64,000 bases of DNA from Typha latifolia (Eukaryota > Streptophyta > Magnoliopsida > Poales > Typhaceae). Shown here one piece after another: positions 22,409-33,570 of the stretch (positions are counted from its first letter, which is position 1; each line of letters starts with the position of its first letter). Both the position numbers and the translations under genes were made by a program. Under the pieces are notes generated by a model, which was not told the origin of the DNA, did not search any database, and saw only the letters and a list, made by a program, of their open reading frames with translations. The stretch is from the NCBI GenBank assembly GCA_019914945.1, contig CM034110.1:2237001-2301000 (forward strand). The letters run 5' to 3'.

Positions 22409-22610
22409 GCATACCCTATCATACGCTAAGAGTATCTCTGTAGATAAATCATACCCTACTATACGCTAAGGGTATCTCTGTAGATAAAACATACCCTACC
22501 ATATGCTAAGAGTATATCAATGATAGTTGTACCATGTCATACGCTAAGAGTACAACCATCAGCCATCAGCCATCACCATACTCTGTCATACGCTAAGATT
22601 ATGTCCAGTA
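22409..22610. repeat. Tandem CATACGCTAAGAGTAT repeats in solo LTR
   Basis: The core ATACGCTAAG (one copy ATATGCTAAG) appears near 22420, 22460, 22501, 22539 and 22588, at 38-49 bp spacing. The left flank ATACCCTA and right flank GAGTATCTCTG are repeated in the first copies. Confidence 0.85.
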
Positions 22611-24196
22611 CCAGTTCAGACCAGATACCATTCTAGCCATCACATCATATCACATCACATCATATCACATCACATCACATACACATGTACTTTTATGATT
22701 TCCTATACATGATAAATCATATGCATATATCCAGTACGACAACAGATCATGCAACTAGGAATTTAGGTGGTAAAGAAGCCAAGAGAAAAATGATACAATA
22801 CCGACCCTAACCATGTATCTAACACATGTATACTTTTGTTAGTCTATCACATGCATACTCATGATAGAAATTATCCCGACATAAAACCATAACAGTATCA
22901 TCATCTCTATATATCACTAATGTACTCATATCTCAGATCAACCTAATCAAATGCATGATAAAATATGCTTGACTTAAATTATCTCTATATAAAGTCATAT
23001 AATCATGCTAGAGGCCAAAACATGCGTGTACATAAGATATAATATATCCTAATTTGAGAAAGGCGTCTAAGGGATAAGACTACTCAGAGTCTTGATCAAA
23101 AGACACAAACCACGTATCTCTCACGTCCGTTAGTCAAACATCAACTCATTGTCAGGGTCCACAGGGTCTCACATAAAGGGGTTCGGGATCTGAAAATATT
23201 TAAGTAGTATAATGTTAGCCGTTTATCTAATTAGAATTAATTCAATTAGAATATAAATGTTTATTAGGTTTAGAATCACTTCTCTTTATTTTTTATTACA
23301 TAACTAGGTCTATATTATAAATACGATTCAAATACTATAATTATATTATTATCATAAAATGTTAGTTATAACGTAAGGAGAAGATGACTGTTTCCTTTTA
23401 TATGAGAGTATTTCTAAATATATAATTATAAAATAAAATAAAATAAAAGGCTAAATAACTATAAGTATAGACAAGGTCTAATTATAATTAATTTTATAAT
23501 TCATACACTATCTTGATTAATTAGGGACAATGTAGTTTTCACTCAATAAAATAATAAATAAATAACTAAATAAGCTTAGTATTTTATTTGTTGCAGAATA
23601 ATCATAAAATTAATAGAAATACTTAATATATATATATATGATGAAGGTATTAGAATATAAATCTAATAATTATAATTTACAAATCTATCTATTAATCTAA
23701 TAGATATATAAATAAATAAATAAATATAAGTATTACCTATATTTATACCTAGTTAATCATTAATTATAAAAATTATCATTAATAAAATTATATTGAAGAA
23801 TATATAATATTATTAAAATAGTTAATGTCTAAATACTCTATTTGCATTAAATAAGAAGAAAAATACCTAAATAAATAACATAAATAAAATAATTAATTAA
23901 TAAATTAATTAAATCTACCATAAGTGCTGGGCTCGACCTAGCACTGTGCAGAAAGAAGGAGAAGGAGCTGAGGAAGAAGGAGAAAAAGAAAGAAAGAAAG
24001 AAAGAAAGAAGAAGGAGAAGAAGAAGAAGAAGAGGAGGAGGAGGAGGAGGAGGAGAAGAGGAAGAGAAGAAAGAGAGAAGGTAAAGTAGGAGGTTGTGAA
24101 CTCGAGCCGGCGGGGAGGGCACCGGCCGCTGCTGGCTAGCCAGCGGCCGGCCTCTTGCCGGCGGCTTGGCTCCGACGAGCCCGAGCTCGGGCAAGA

Positions 24197-24199
24197 GGG

Positions 24200-24250
<51 letters not shown>
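24197..24250. repeat. (GA)n microsatellite
   Basis: A long uninterrupted GA run inside the solo LTR, followed by further GA-rich sequence to about 24415. Confidence 0.95.
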
Positions 24251-24252
<2 letters not shown>

Positions 24253-24611
24253 AAAGAGAGGGGGAATGAGGGACCTCACCAGCGGCGGCGGATTCGGGAA
24301 GGTGGCGGCGGGTCGATGTCGGCAACGAGCAGTGGGAAAGAGAGTGGAGTGAGAGAGAGACCGAGAGAGAGATAGATAGAGAGAGAGAGAGAAAGAGATT
24401 TAAAGAGAGAGAGAGGGGAGGCGGTGGAGGAGGGGTAGTGGCGGCGCCGCGGCCAGCTGGCCGTAGCCGATTGGCTGCGGCTGCGACTGCGGCAGTGGAC
24501 ACATGGCACCCCCACCATGCAAGTTGCATGGGCACGAGGCCGACCATAGTGTGGCAGGCCACGTCGTGCCCAAAATTTTTTTTTTTTTTTGGTTTGGGTT
24601 GTTACACCTTA

Positions 24612-25378
24612 AATGTGGGCGCTAATATAAAAGTATAATAATATCTCCTGTCCCTATCTCTGGCTAGAGATGTGTCGAGTATTGTCGAGATGCACAAGTC
24701 ACTACCTTTATGGTCGTGCACCTATGCAAGTAACCTAATATTACACAACACAACAAACATAATAAGAAATACATTATTATCATGTATTATGTGCTATCTT
24801 ACATGATCATACCATTTACAAGTATGTATAGGAATCATGACACACGAAATCTTAATGAACAGCAAATAAAATTAACATGCACGACATGCATTATAAAAGT
24901 AAGGAAATGTATGCACGTGTATGATATGAATGCGATGATGTCATAAGGGAAGACATTGCATTTTTTTACACTACTCCTAGATTATAGAAGTTTTACTTGT
25001 CTGACATTGTTTTCTAAATAACAAGTTGGTTGTAACTACACTACAGGATTATCATCACATGGTACAGAGTCTACTTTGATAATGAAGCAATAAAAACATA
25101 AGCATTATATTCCTAACACTGATTAATTAAATAATTCAACCGACATCCACTATAGGCTTAGGTAGGTTCATTTAAGAATTCTTTATTTTTAATAAATAGA
25201 TAGAGCAGTAAAGCTACCGTGGCTTGACACGCTATTAAACGTAATATTGCAGTTCTATTGCTGAACTGACATTGAGTCAATTGGTTCGACCACCCGAGAC
25301 CAAGTGGACTCAATGTAGAATGACCCGAATTCCACCTTGGGCTAGTAGGAGTACAAGTATCCAAGCTCGACTGAGGAT
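24612..25378. other. LTR-derived or intergenic sequence
   Basis: Probably a continuation of the older LTR interrupted at 21411. No gene was recognised. Its right edge is where chromovirus integrase sequence begins. Confidence 0.4.
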
Positions 25379-25765
25379 GACCCCCCCTTTGAGGCGGTTT
25401 ATGGTCGCACTTCCCCTGTCTTGCATGCCTACGATAGACTTGCGGCAACGGATAGGACCGAGCTTGACTTGAAACTTGCTGATAGAGATGAAACCTTGAG
25501 ACGGCTCAAGATGCACTTAGCAACAGCCCAACAACGGTGGGCTACGAAACTCCTTGAGTATGACTACGAATTAGTCTACAAAAAATGGATCAAGAATCGT
25601 GTGGCCGATGCCCTTTTGCGCCAACCGGACACAAGTGAGCTTGCCTCTTTTTTAGCACCAACATTTTCTCTATTTTTAGATATGTGGGGAACCAATACAG
25701 AAGACCATACCATGGAGGAGCTTGAGTCAGAGTTCAAAGATCGCTTCCCAAATTTCAAACCTTGA
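25379..25765 (+). pseudogene. Scrambled chromovirus pol fragment: integrase tail, RNase H tail, chromodomain tail
   Basis: In one open frame (25421-25765) the order is as follows. First comes an integrase segment (AYDRLAATDRTELDL), also present in elements 1 and 2. Next is an RNase H C-terminal end (WATKLLEYDYELVYKK, then NRVADAL). Then comes the linker that follows the deletion point in the other copies (ELASFLAPTFSLF), and finally the last residues of the polyprotein (FKDRFPNFKP). RNase H normally lies before integrase, so the order is reversed. This is the only trace in the window of the RNase H missing from elements 1 and 2. Confidence 0.75.
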
Positions 25766-25792
25766 GGATAAGGTTGCGAAAGCGTGCTGAAT

Positions 25793-26687
25793 TGATACGA
25801 TTCGGACTTCATCGATGTCGTCTCGAGCATGGATTCACTTTAGGAGTGTCTTTGTTTCTTATTTTAATGTTTAATTTCCAAGAAAATAAGTTTTCTGTAA
25901 GTCACATTCGAATGCGGGTGGAGTGAGTTCGAACGTGGTTGCGAACGGGTTGTGAGAGTGTGTATTGTGCATTCGAATGCCCTGTTCGAACGCACTGTGA
26001 ACGCCTGCATCGCGTTCGCAAATCCAGAGAAGTGGGAAACAGGCGCGTTCGATCACGCGTTCGAACGCCTGCATTGCGTTCGCAAATCCAGAGAAGAGCA
26101 AACTCGGTGCGTTCGAAAGCGATCTGGCGCGTTCGAACGCGGTCGGCAAAATTGTATTGTTTAGGGTTAATTTTGAGTTGTTGGTTAGCCTCTAAAATGA
26201 TGTGGACGACAACCAGAGGTAATTATTGATTATTGATGAATTGAGTTTTGCCTTGCCTCCTTCGTCTTCTTCGCTCTCGTTTTCTCAATCCCCGGCAACG
26301 CCGCTTCTAATCTCCCTTGACCGGCCAATCACCCTAGACCCTTAGGGGTGGCCCTCTCCTTCCCCTTCTTCCAATCTATCCAACACTTGCCCTAACCCTT
26401 CCATCAACCATAACCTTCCATCACCACTTTTCATCGGTGCCACCCCACAAACGCCGGTCCACCTCTAACCACCATCACCTATGATCTCGTGCCTCCATCC
26501 ATGGATCCTAAATAGACCACCCTGATGTTCGTCCATCAATCGGATGATATCTCGAGATATCCACATCCGATTCATCTAAAACTTGATTTTTTGGAAAGCT
26601 CTTTTCTGGGGCTACACTATCCAAATTTCACGTCAGTCCAACGACGATATCTTTTAGGATCTTATTTTAAAGTTCCGTGCCAGATCC
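25793..26687 (+). repeat. Chromovirus LTR, third copy, 3' truncated
   Basis: Starts TGATACGATTCGG at 25793, after the same polyprotein end and polypurine tract as element 2. It carries a partly decayed palindrome array (about 25905-26150), including a doubled unit near 25970-25992. Similarity stops at GTGCCAGATC (26687), just where the first 42-bp U5 unit would begin. Confidence 0.8.
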
Positions 26688-26911
26688 AGACTAGATCAAA
26701 GAATAGGAAGAGATCGAACCTTAGCCTAAGGGGAAATAGTATAAGGGGAGAGTCGTCTATGAGGGAGGGAAAAAGAAAAAGAGAGAGAGAGAGAGAGAAA
26801 GAAGAGAGGCCAAGAAGAAAGAAAGGGGTGTATTTGCCCCACACATACGAGCCCAAAAAAATCTGCACACAACCATATGCATGCAAAAAATTTTAACATA
26901 GGATGTTACAC
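26688..26911. repeat. End of older Del/Tekay-type LTR
   Basis: A GA-rich tract (26781-26815) precedes the terminal GGATGTTACA (26901-26910), the inverted complement of the start at 20357. Confidence 0.4.
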
Positions 26912-27606
26912 TATTATGAACCAGATTTAGAAAGATCTAGACGTAATAAAATTATGATATTTTTATGGCTGTAGCTTCGGTAAGTTTGGGTTCTAATTAC
27001 TTTGGTTTACATGAATCGGAGATTGAAATAAAAAGTTAAAATTAAAACTATAGAGACAGCCAAGGTTGTGGACGACCGTAAGATATGGTGGCTTGTGGAG
27101 GAGATAGTTGCTAGGGTTTATAGGTAGAAAGGTAGAATTAGGGTTCCAAGTTAGATCTACTCCTAAGAAAATAAATAGCTACGATTAATTTATTTTTACT
27201 TCTAGATTATCTAATTTTTACTTATAAGATAAACTTAAGGCTAGAATAATTTTTTAAGATAAACTCAAGGCTAAAATAAATGAGCTCAACCTCTCTATAT
27301 ATAGAAGTCGAGTATAATGAGTCCTACTAGGACTAGTCCTAAAGTTTAACACAACTCAAACTAAGACTTATTTTATAGACTTACATGATTTAATTGGAAT
27401 TGCCTTAGAAATTTACATGACTTAATTGGAGCTTTAGAGGCTCACATGACTTAATTTGATTTATTTTTTAGGCTTACATGACTTAATTAAACTTATTTTA
27501 AGGGCTTACATAAGAGATAAGCATAAATCAATTAAAAGATAAATAGACTCAATCCATTAAGCCTAATCTCCTCATGATGCGATCCGATCTAACTCAGTTT
27601 ATATCA
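26912..27606 (-). mobile_element. Solo LTR of family Y (695 bp)
   Basis: In reverse orientation it starts TGATATAAACTGAG and ends GGTTCATAATA, matching the Y LTR apart from a mutated last dinucleotide. TACAC duplications flank it exactly at 26907-26911 and 27607-27611. There is no interior, so it is a solo LTR. Confidence 0.85.
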
Positions 27607-27611
27607 TACAC

Positions 27612-27960
27612 TGGGGTATCAATGTTCATCCTCATGAAATTGAGGGATAATCACATTGATTTAGCTAGAGCCAAAAGTATATTGAATGGATAGAAGCTTA
27701 CTACCTTGTCACAAGTTGGGCATACGACCCTTATTAACACTATTATTCAAATCTTCCCTATGTACGCCATGTGCAATATTGTAATCTTAGTTTATGTGAT
27801 AGACAAGATTGATAAAATGGCTACATCATCGGATGTTGATCCTTATTCCCTTGAAAAAGTCCTTCTTTGATGTAAGGGGGAAACCTATGAGAGGCTACTT
27901 AAGATTTTTACGGATGATGGTTTAGGGATTAGGCACCTTAAGACTCTCATATTCATCTAG
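27612..27960 (+). pseudogene. LINE reverse transcriptase C-terminal remnant
   Basis: The decayed translation shows the late RT segment of plant L1-type LINEs: TTLINTIIQIFPMYAM, then VIDKIDKMA, then GLGIRHLKTL. Stops and shifts are frequent. It lies directly upstream of a LINE ORF1, as if one LINE were followed head-to-tail by another. Confidence 0.65.
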
Positions 27961-27969
27961 TTACCTCAA

Positions 27970-29199
27970 TAGGTGTTGTCGGAGTACATTAAAAAAGGGG
28001 AGCAGATAAAATGGCAATGGAAAAGAGCTCCGATGAAGGCAATGGCAACGGAAAAGAGCCTCTAGCCCCAGCTAGGGGGGAGGATGTCACACTTAGGAGA
28101 TCCACAACATCCAAGCTAGCCAGAGAAAAGAAAAAAATATAGCCTAGATCCTGGGCGTCGGTAGCGACCAATACTGGCCGGCTAAAGGTGGCAAAAGGCA
28201 AGATCTTGACTGAGATCCTAGCTAGGCTCAAGCAACAAACAAAAAGACTATATCATCATTAAACCGAAGGTGCTAGCAAAGTGTAGAGAAAAATGGAAAA
28301 TACCCTCTTCAGGAAGTTCTTGGGTAGAGGAATCCCATTGGAAAAACTAAAGAGCATCTTGGCAAAACTTTGGCAAGGCATTGAAGGCTTCTCCTTCTCC
28401 AACATGGACGACGATTTCTACGTATTTAGATTCGACGAGAAGAGGATATGGCTTATGTACTGTATAATTGACCCTAGACTATCACCGAAAGAGTCTTGAA
28501 ACTGATTCCTTGGCAAAACAACTTCGAACCATCTTTAGCCACGTTTGCCACCACGCTCGTTTCGATCCAAAGTCATAAACCTCCCTAAAGAATATTGGGA
28601 GTTAGAAGCCCTCATCCTAGTTGCAGCTTACTTCGAGAAACCAGTAAGAATGGACAAGACCACCCTAGACCACACGAGAAGTCGTCTTGCCCGAGTTTGC
28701 ATAGATATCGATCTCTCGAAGCCCCTATTAACAACTGTTTAGATCAGCCCAAAAGAAGAGGAGCTGAAACAAACTACCATATATGAGTGTGTCCCAGCCA
28801 TATGCTACCAGTGCAGCAGGATAGGGCACAAAGAGGAGAAGTGCCCAGAGGCCAAAACAAAAGAAGACATTCTCGTGTAGAAGGATAAAGAAGAGAATAA
28901 GAAGGCTAATAGATAAGAAGTTGAAGGAGCACTTGCTGTTAGGCACTAGCTCAGTATATGGCCCATGGGTAATGGTTCAAAGAAAGCCCATAAGGAGGCC
29001 GTGGATGGGACAAACGAGAGCCAGGAGCAAGGATGATCCTACTGGTCTAATGGAAGCCAAGCAGCAAAGCCAAGATAGGGTGGGTCAATGTTATGGTTGT
29101 CTCCCGCTATGCCGTCCACCTTGTTATCACGTCGCAAGCTGGCAGCACTACGATGATGTCGGTGGTCTATGCTACTAACAATATCCAGGAACAATGTAA
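27970..29199 (+). pseudogene. LINE ORF1 and start of endonuclease, split by element 2
   Basis: Decayed frames give a DUF4283-like domain (about 28293-28500, for example KLWQGIEGFSFSNMDDDFYVF) and a perfect CX2CX4HX4C knuckle (CYQCSRIGHKEEKC, about 28800-28850). Both are characteristic of ORF1 of plant L1-type LINEs. The last part before 29199 (SRYAVHLVITSQAG, then VVYATNN) is the beginning of the endonuclease. The match resumes after element 2 at 34544. Confidence 0.75.
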
Positions 29200-29310
29200 T
29201 GACACGATTCGGACTTCACCGACGTCGTCTCGAGCATGGATTCACTTTAGGAGTGTTTTTGCTTCATGTTTTAGTGTTTAATTTCTATTAAAATAAGTTT
29301 TCTGTAAGTC

Positions 29311-29545
29311 GCGTTCGAACGCGGGTGGAGTGAGTTCGAACACGGTTTGTGAACGGGGTTGTGAACGTGGTGAAGAGAATGTACTGTGCGTTCGAACGCA
29401 CTGTGAACGCCTGCATCGCGTTCTCAAATACCGACAGGCGCGTTCGATCACGCGTTCGAACGCCTACATCGCGTTCTCAAATCCAGAAAAGCTAATTCGG
29501 TGCGTTCGAACGCGGTCGGGCGAGTTCGAACGCGGTCGGCTAAAA
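29311..29545. repeat. GCGTTCGAACGC palindrome array (U3, element 2 5' LTR)
   Basis: TTCGAA cores lie at 29315, 29335, 29391, 29455, 29505 and 29525, mostly within GCGTTCGAACGC or GAGTTCGAAC. Half sites such as GTGAACGCC and GCGTTCTCAAA lie between them. The array ends about 40 bp before the TATA box. The 3' LTR has the same array at 33682-33910. Confidence 0.9.
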
Positions 29546-29581
29546 TTGTGTTTTAGGGTTAATGTGAGTTGTTGGTTAGCC

Positions 29582-29588
29582 TATAAAA
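29582..29588 (+). promoter_or_regulatory. TATA box of element 2 5' LTR
   Basis: TATAAAA in the context GCCTATAAAAGGATG. Transcription would be expected to start roughly 30 bp downstream. The 3' LTR has the same box at 33953-33959. Confidence 0.75.
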
Positions 29589-30074
29589 GGATGTGTAGGG
29601 CAACCAAGATTATTATTGATTATTGAGATTGAGTTTTGCCTTGCCTCCTTCATCTTCTTCGCTCCCGTTCTCTCAATCCCCAGCGACGCCGCTTCTAACC
29701 TCCCTCGTCCGGCTAATCACCCTAGTCCCTTAGGGGTGGCCCTCTTCTCCCCCTTCGTCCAATCTATCCAACACTTGCCCTAATCCTTCCATCAACCACA
29801 ACCGTTCCACCATCACTTTTCACCGGTGCCACCACATTAACGCCGGTCCACCACCATCCACCATTACCCAGGATCTCGTGCCTCCATCCACGAATCCAAA
29901 ATAGAGCATCCTGACGTTCGTCCACTAAACGAATGATATCTCGAGATTCCCAACTCCGATTCACCTGTAACTAGATTTGTTGGAAAGCTCTTTTACGAGG
30001 CTACAACATATCAAAATCTCACGTCGATCCGACGACAGAATATTTTGGGATCTAATTTCAGAGTTTCGTGCCAG

Positions 30075-30183
30075 ATCGTATCAAGCTGGTATCAGAGCCT
30101 TAGCCCCAAAGAGAAGATCGTATCAAGCTGGTATCAGAGCTCCATAGCCAGAGGTGTGATCGTATCAATCTGGTATCAGAGCC
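30075..30183 (+). repeat. 42-bp LTR-end/primer-site repeat (element 2)
   Basis: ATCGTATCA followed by TGGTATCAGAGC recurs at 30075, 30117 and 30159, exactly 42 bp apart. The first two units are inside U5, and the third spans the LTR end and the working primer site. The 3' LTR repeats the pattern at 34446, 34488 and 34530. Confidence 0.95.
30171..30183 (+). other. Primer-binding site of element 2
   Basis: TGGTATCAGAGCC lies three bases after the LTR end and is a perfect match to the initiator-tRNA-Met primer site. The ATG of gag follows at 30209. Confidence 0.9.
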
Positions 30184-30208
30184 ACCTTTCCTCAGACAAG
30201 CGCTTCCA

Positions 30209-33200
30209 ATGACGACAACCAGATCTATGGCTGCACGGCGAGATGATGAAGAAGAGATTCTCCCAATAGAGGAGGGAGAAACGATTGCAAGGACTTCCAC
30301 CCGTGGAACCGCCCGATCTAATCAAAATACGGAAGAACCTAGCGTTCAAGCCATGTTGGAGTCTATTTCAGAGCAATTGGCCATCAACAACCAGATGATG
30401 ATGGAGATGATGCGGGAACTACGGGCGAACGGGAAGGCACCATCGACCCCACGACGCGAGTCCACCCCCTTGAACCCACCGCCACCGGTTCAGCCTTTGC
30501 AACCACAAGAGCCGCTGCTACCACCACCCTATGGGCAGAGGCAAGCAAGGATGGTTACACCAGGTCCAGTTGCAGGTGAACCCATCCGACGGGTGAACCA
30601 CTATGGAGACCGCCTTGGAGATCAAGATCCGTGGGCGGGTCAATACGATCCGGAACCACAACAAGTTAATCAAAACCGAAGGAGGGATCATCAACCCTTC
30701 ATGGTGCATCCTCCCCCGGTTAGACAAGGACATGATCCGGAACGAGACAATGGCATCCGTGGACAAGTCGTGCGTCTCGAATTCCCCAAGTTCAAAGGTG
30801 GCGACCCGATCGATTAGTTGTATAGGGCGGAGCAATTCTTTGCATACCAAGGAACGGCGGAAGAGTACAAGGTGACGCTTGCGAGCTTCCACCTTGAGGA
30901 TGCGGCGCTTCATTGGTTTCGAGCAGCCAATGCCACTGAGGCTATCGAAACTTGGGCTGAATTCTGCGCCGATATCACACGGTGATTTGGAGCATGGGAT
31001 ATGAAGACTTTGATGCTCTCCTCTCAAAGACGGTGCAAAAGACCACGGTTGGGTCATACCAAGAAGAATTTGAGAAGATTAGTAGCCGATGTCATCCACC
31101 ATGGACGGATCAGCAACTTCGCAGCACCTTCATCTCCGGGTTGCGGGGTGACATACAAGCCGATGTGAGGGCTTTAAGGCCTAGAACCTTAAAGGAGGCC
31201 TTCGAAGATGCGGTGCTTATGGAAGACAAACATAGGGCCATGAAGATACACTTGAAACAGAGTTGGATGAGCCAAGGAAGCCGCAATCAAGCTCAACCAA
31301 ACATAGCGGCGGGAAATACTATCGGAGTACCAAGGGTTGCTGCTACAGTGGTACCTCCTCGAGCACCCTTGAAGCCATCCCAAGATGTGAGGTATGCACC
31401 TAGAGGTCCGAGACGAGCACTCACACTAGCCCAAGTAGAAGAAAGAAGAGCCAACGGCCTATGCTTCCGTTGTGATGAAAAGTTTGTACCCGGGCATCGC
31501 TGCGCTAAACCGATGGGATCGGTGATGCTAATCGATGGATTAGAGGAAGCGGAGGACGAGTTTGCAGCTGAAGGTGCAGATGTGGCTGGACATCAAGGAG
31601 AAGAAACTGAGGAGCAACTCGTGGAGGACATGATAGCCGAAATCTCCCTCCACGCCAATTCGGGGACAGCTGCGCCAAAAACCTTGCGGGTAAACGGGGT
31701 AGTCAAAAAAACCACAGTGAGAATCTTGATTGACACCGGATCCACCCACAACTTCATTGACAAGAGGCTCCTTAGGAAGATTGGGCTCGAGTCGGAACCC
31801 ACGGAAGGGTTCGATGTGACGATTGGAGATGGCACCACATTGCGAGCGGATTCTATTTGTGGAGGTGCGGAATTGAAGGTGCAAGGCCAAACTTTCACAT
31901 TGGATCTTTATCCGTTGGCCTTGCAAGGTGCCGATATTGTTTTGGGGACCCAATGGCTTCGAAGCTTGGGGCCTGTGACATTTGATTTTACAAGCCTCAC
32001 ATTGACGTTTTGGAGAAATGACAAGAGAGTGCTGCTAGATGGAAGCCAACCGCTACTTGAACTTCCAAATGAAGGGGTCGCAAGGGAGCTCGCTTCTTTC
32101 TCGGCGCCCACCTTTCCTTTCTTCTCAAATCTGCGGAGAGCTAGTGCAGAGGATAGTGAGCTGGTCCAACTCATGGAGGAGTTGAGAGAGAACCCCTCAA
32201 GCCACCCCGAGCACGAGGAGCGCGATGGGTTAGTACTAGAGTGCGGACGAATCAAGGTACCCCGGAACGAAGAGCTACGGAGACTATTGATGGCACACTT
32301 CCATGATACTCCTATAGCAGGGCATGAAGGGGTATTACGTACCTACAAGCGGCTGGCCCAAAACTGTACATGGACAGCGATGAAGACGGATGTGAAGAAG
32401 TATGTGCATGAATGTCAAATGTGCCAACGAGTCAAATCGGAGGCACTCAAGCGTAGCGGGCTGCTACAACCACTACCGATACCAGAGCGTATTTGGGAGG
32501 ATATCTCCATGGACTTCATCGAGGGGCTGCCAGAGGTTCGGGGACAATCGGTGGTGTTGGTTGTGGTGGATAGACTGAGCAAATATGCTCATTTCATAAC
32601 ATTGTCTCACCCGTTTTCAGCAAAAAGGGTTGCTGAAATTTTTGTTCGGGAAGTGGCACGCTTGCATGGGATGCCTAGGACGATCGTGTCAGACCGGGAT
32701 CGCATCTTCATCAGTGAGTTTTGGTCCGAGTTCTTCAGATTGCAAGGGACTCAAATCAACCTGAGTTCAGCTTATCACCCCAAGACAGATGACCAAACCG
32801 AGGTGGTGAATCGCAGACTGGAGCAATACTTGCGATGCTTTATGGCGGAACGACCAAGGGATTGGGTCAAATTCCTTCCATGGGCTGAGTGGTCATACAA
32901 TACTGCTCATCACTCTAGCATCGGCATGACCCCCTTTGAGGCGGTTTATGGGCGCACTCCCCCTGTCTTGCGTGCCTATGATAGACTCGCGGCGGCGGAT
33001 AGGACCGAGCTTGACTTGGAGCTTGCTGATCGAGATAAAACATTGAGACTGCTCAAGACTCACCTAGCCACAGCCCAAAACCGCATGAAGCAAACTCATG
33101 ACAAAGGCCGACGTGAGCGAGAATTTGAGGTGGATCAATTGGTGTTCGTTCGAGCTCAACCGTATCGGCAATCCACATTGAGACTGATTTTGAACCAAAA

Positions 33201-33543
33201 GTTGGGTTACAAGTACTACGGTCCGTACCGAGTACTACAACGAATCGGTCTAGTAGCTTACCGGTTGGACCTACCTGAAGGAACCAGGATACATCCGGTC
33301 TTCCATGTATCAGCATTGAAGGCCCAGATCGAGCCTAACCATGTGGTGGGTTCGGCCTTACCCGAACTAATGGAGGAAGATGGCCCCACTAAACCGGTCC
33401 GAGTATTAGGCCGCAGGAGAAGACGCCATGGGACCAGATTAGAGACTGAAGTGCTAATTGAGTGGCTGGGCAAACCTACTGACGAGTCTACCTGGGAGCT
33501 AGAGTCAGATATCATGGATCGCTTTCCGAACTTCAAACCTTGA
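30209..33543 (+). pseudogene. gag-protease-integrase-chromodomain polyprotein of element 2
   Basis: Starts MTTTRSMAARR and ends RFPNFKP. Gag is broken by TAG at 30815-30817 (from TGG), TGA at 30983-30985 (from CGA) and a 1-bp loss near 30992-30997. From there to 33543 the frame is open. It contains a zinc knuckle (about 31459-31505), protease DTG at 31732-31740, an HHCC finger with its first His near 32296 and last Cys near 32425, integrase Asp near 32511, Asp near 32690 and Glu near 32799, a GPY module near 33218 and a chromodomain near 33400-33540. No RT or RNase H occurs. Protease passes to integrase through the join near 32071-32092, the same join as in element 1. Protease and integrase residues look intact, so a downstream product is conceivable if translation were re-initiated. 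Confidence 0.93.
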
Positions 33544-33555
33544 GGACAAGGTTGC

Positions 33556-33570
33556 GGAAGCGTGGTGGAT
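33556..33570 (+). other. Polypurine tract of element 2
   Basis: Purine-rich GGAAGCGTGGTGGAT immediately precedes the 3' LTR. Confidence 0.6.

Larger units (their letters stand above)
21412..24606 (+). mobile_element. Solo LTR, Del/Tekay-type (3,195 bp)
   Basis: Starts TGTAACGCC and ends TTGTTACA, flanked by exact CCTTA duplications at 21407-21411 and 24607-24611. It has no internal region or second LTR, so it is a product of LTR-LTR recombination. Its first ~260 bp match the sequence starting at 63749. It contains five CATACGCTAAG-type repeats (22420-22598), a purine-rich stretch from 23949 and a long GA run. The long open stretches near 23850-24640 come from these simple repeats and are not genes. 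Confidence 0.9.
29200..30167 (+). repeat. Element 2 5' LTR (968 bp)
   Basis: U3 holds the palindrome array (29311-29545) and the TATA box (29582-29588). The U5 end holds two complete 42-bp units and the first 9 bp of a third, ending ATCGTATCA at 30167. Confidence 0.95.

Noticed and set aside
22409..22610. Repeats as a CRISPR-like array
   Set aside because: Plant nuclear LTR context, imperfect units and unequal spacing of 38-49 bp. They are part of a solo LTR with a target duplication.
23847..24638. Long open stretches including a 215-codon Ser/Leu-rich frame
   Set aside because: Produced by GA/CT microsatellites and purine-rich runs in the solo LTR. Low-complexity translation and no start context or domain.
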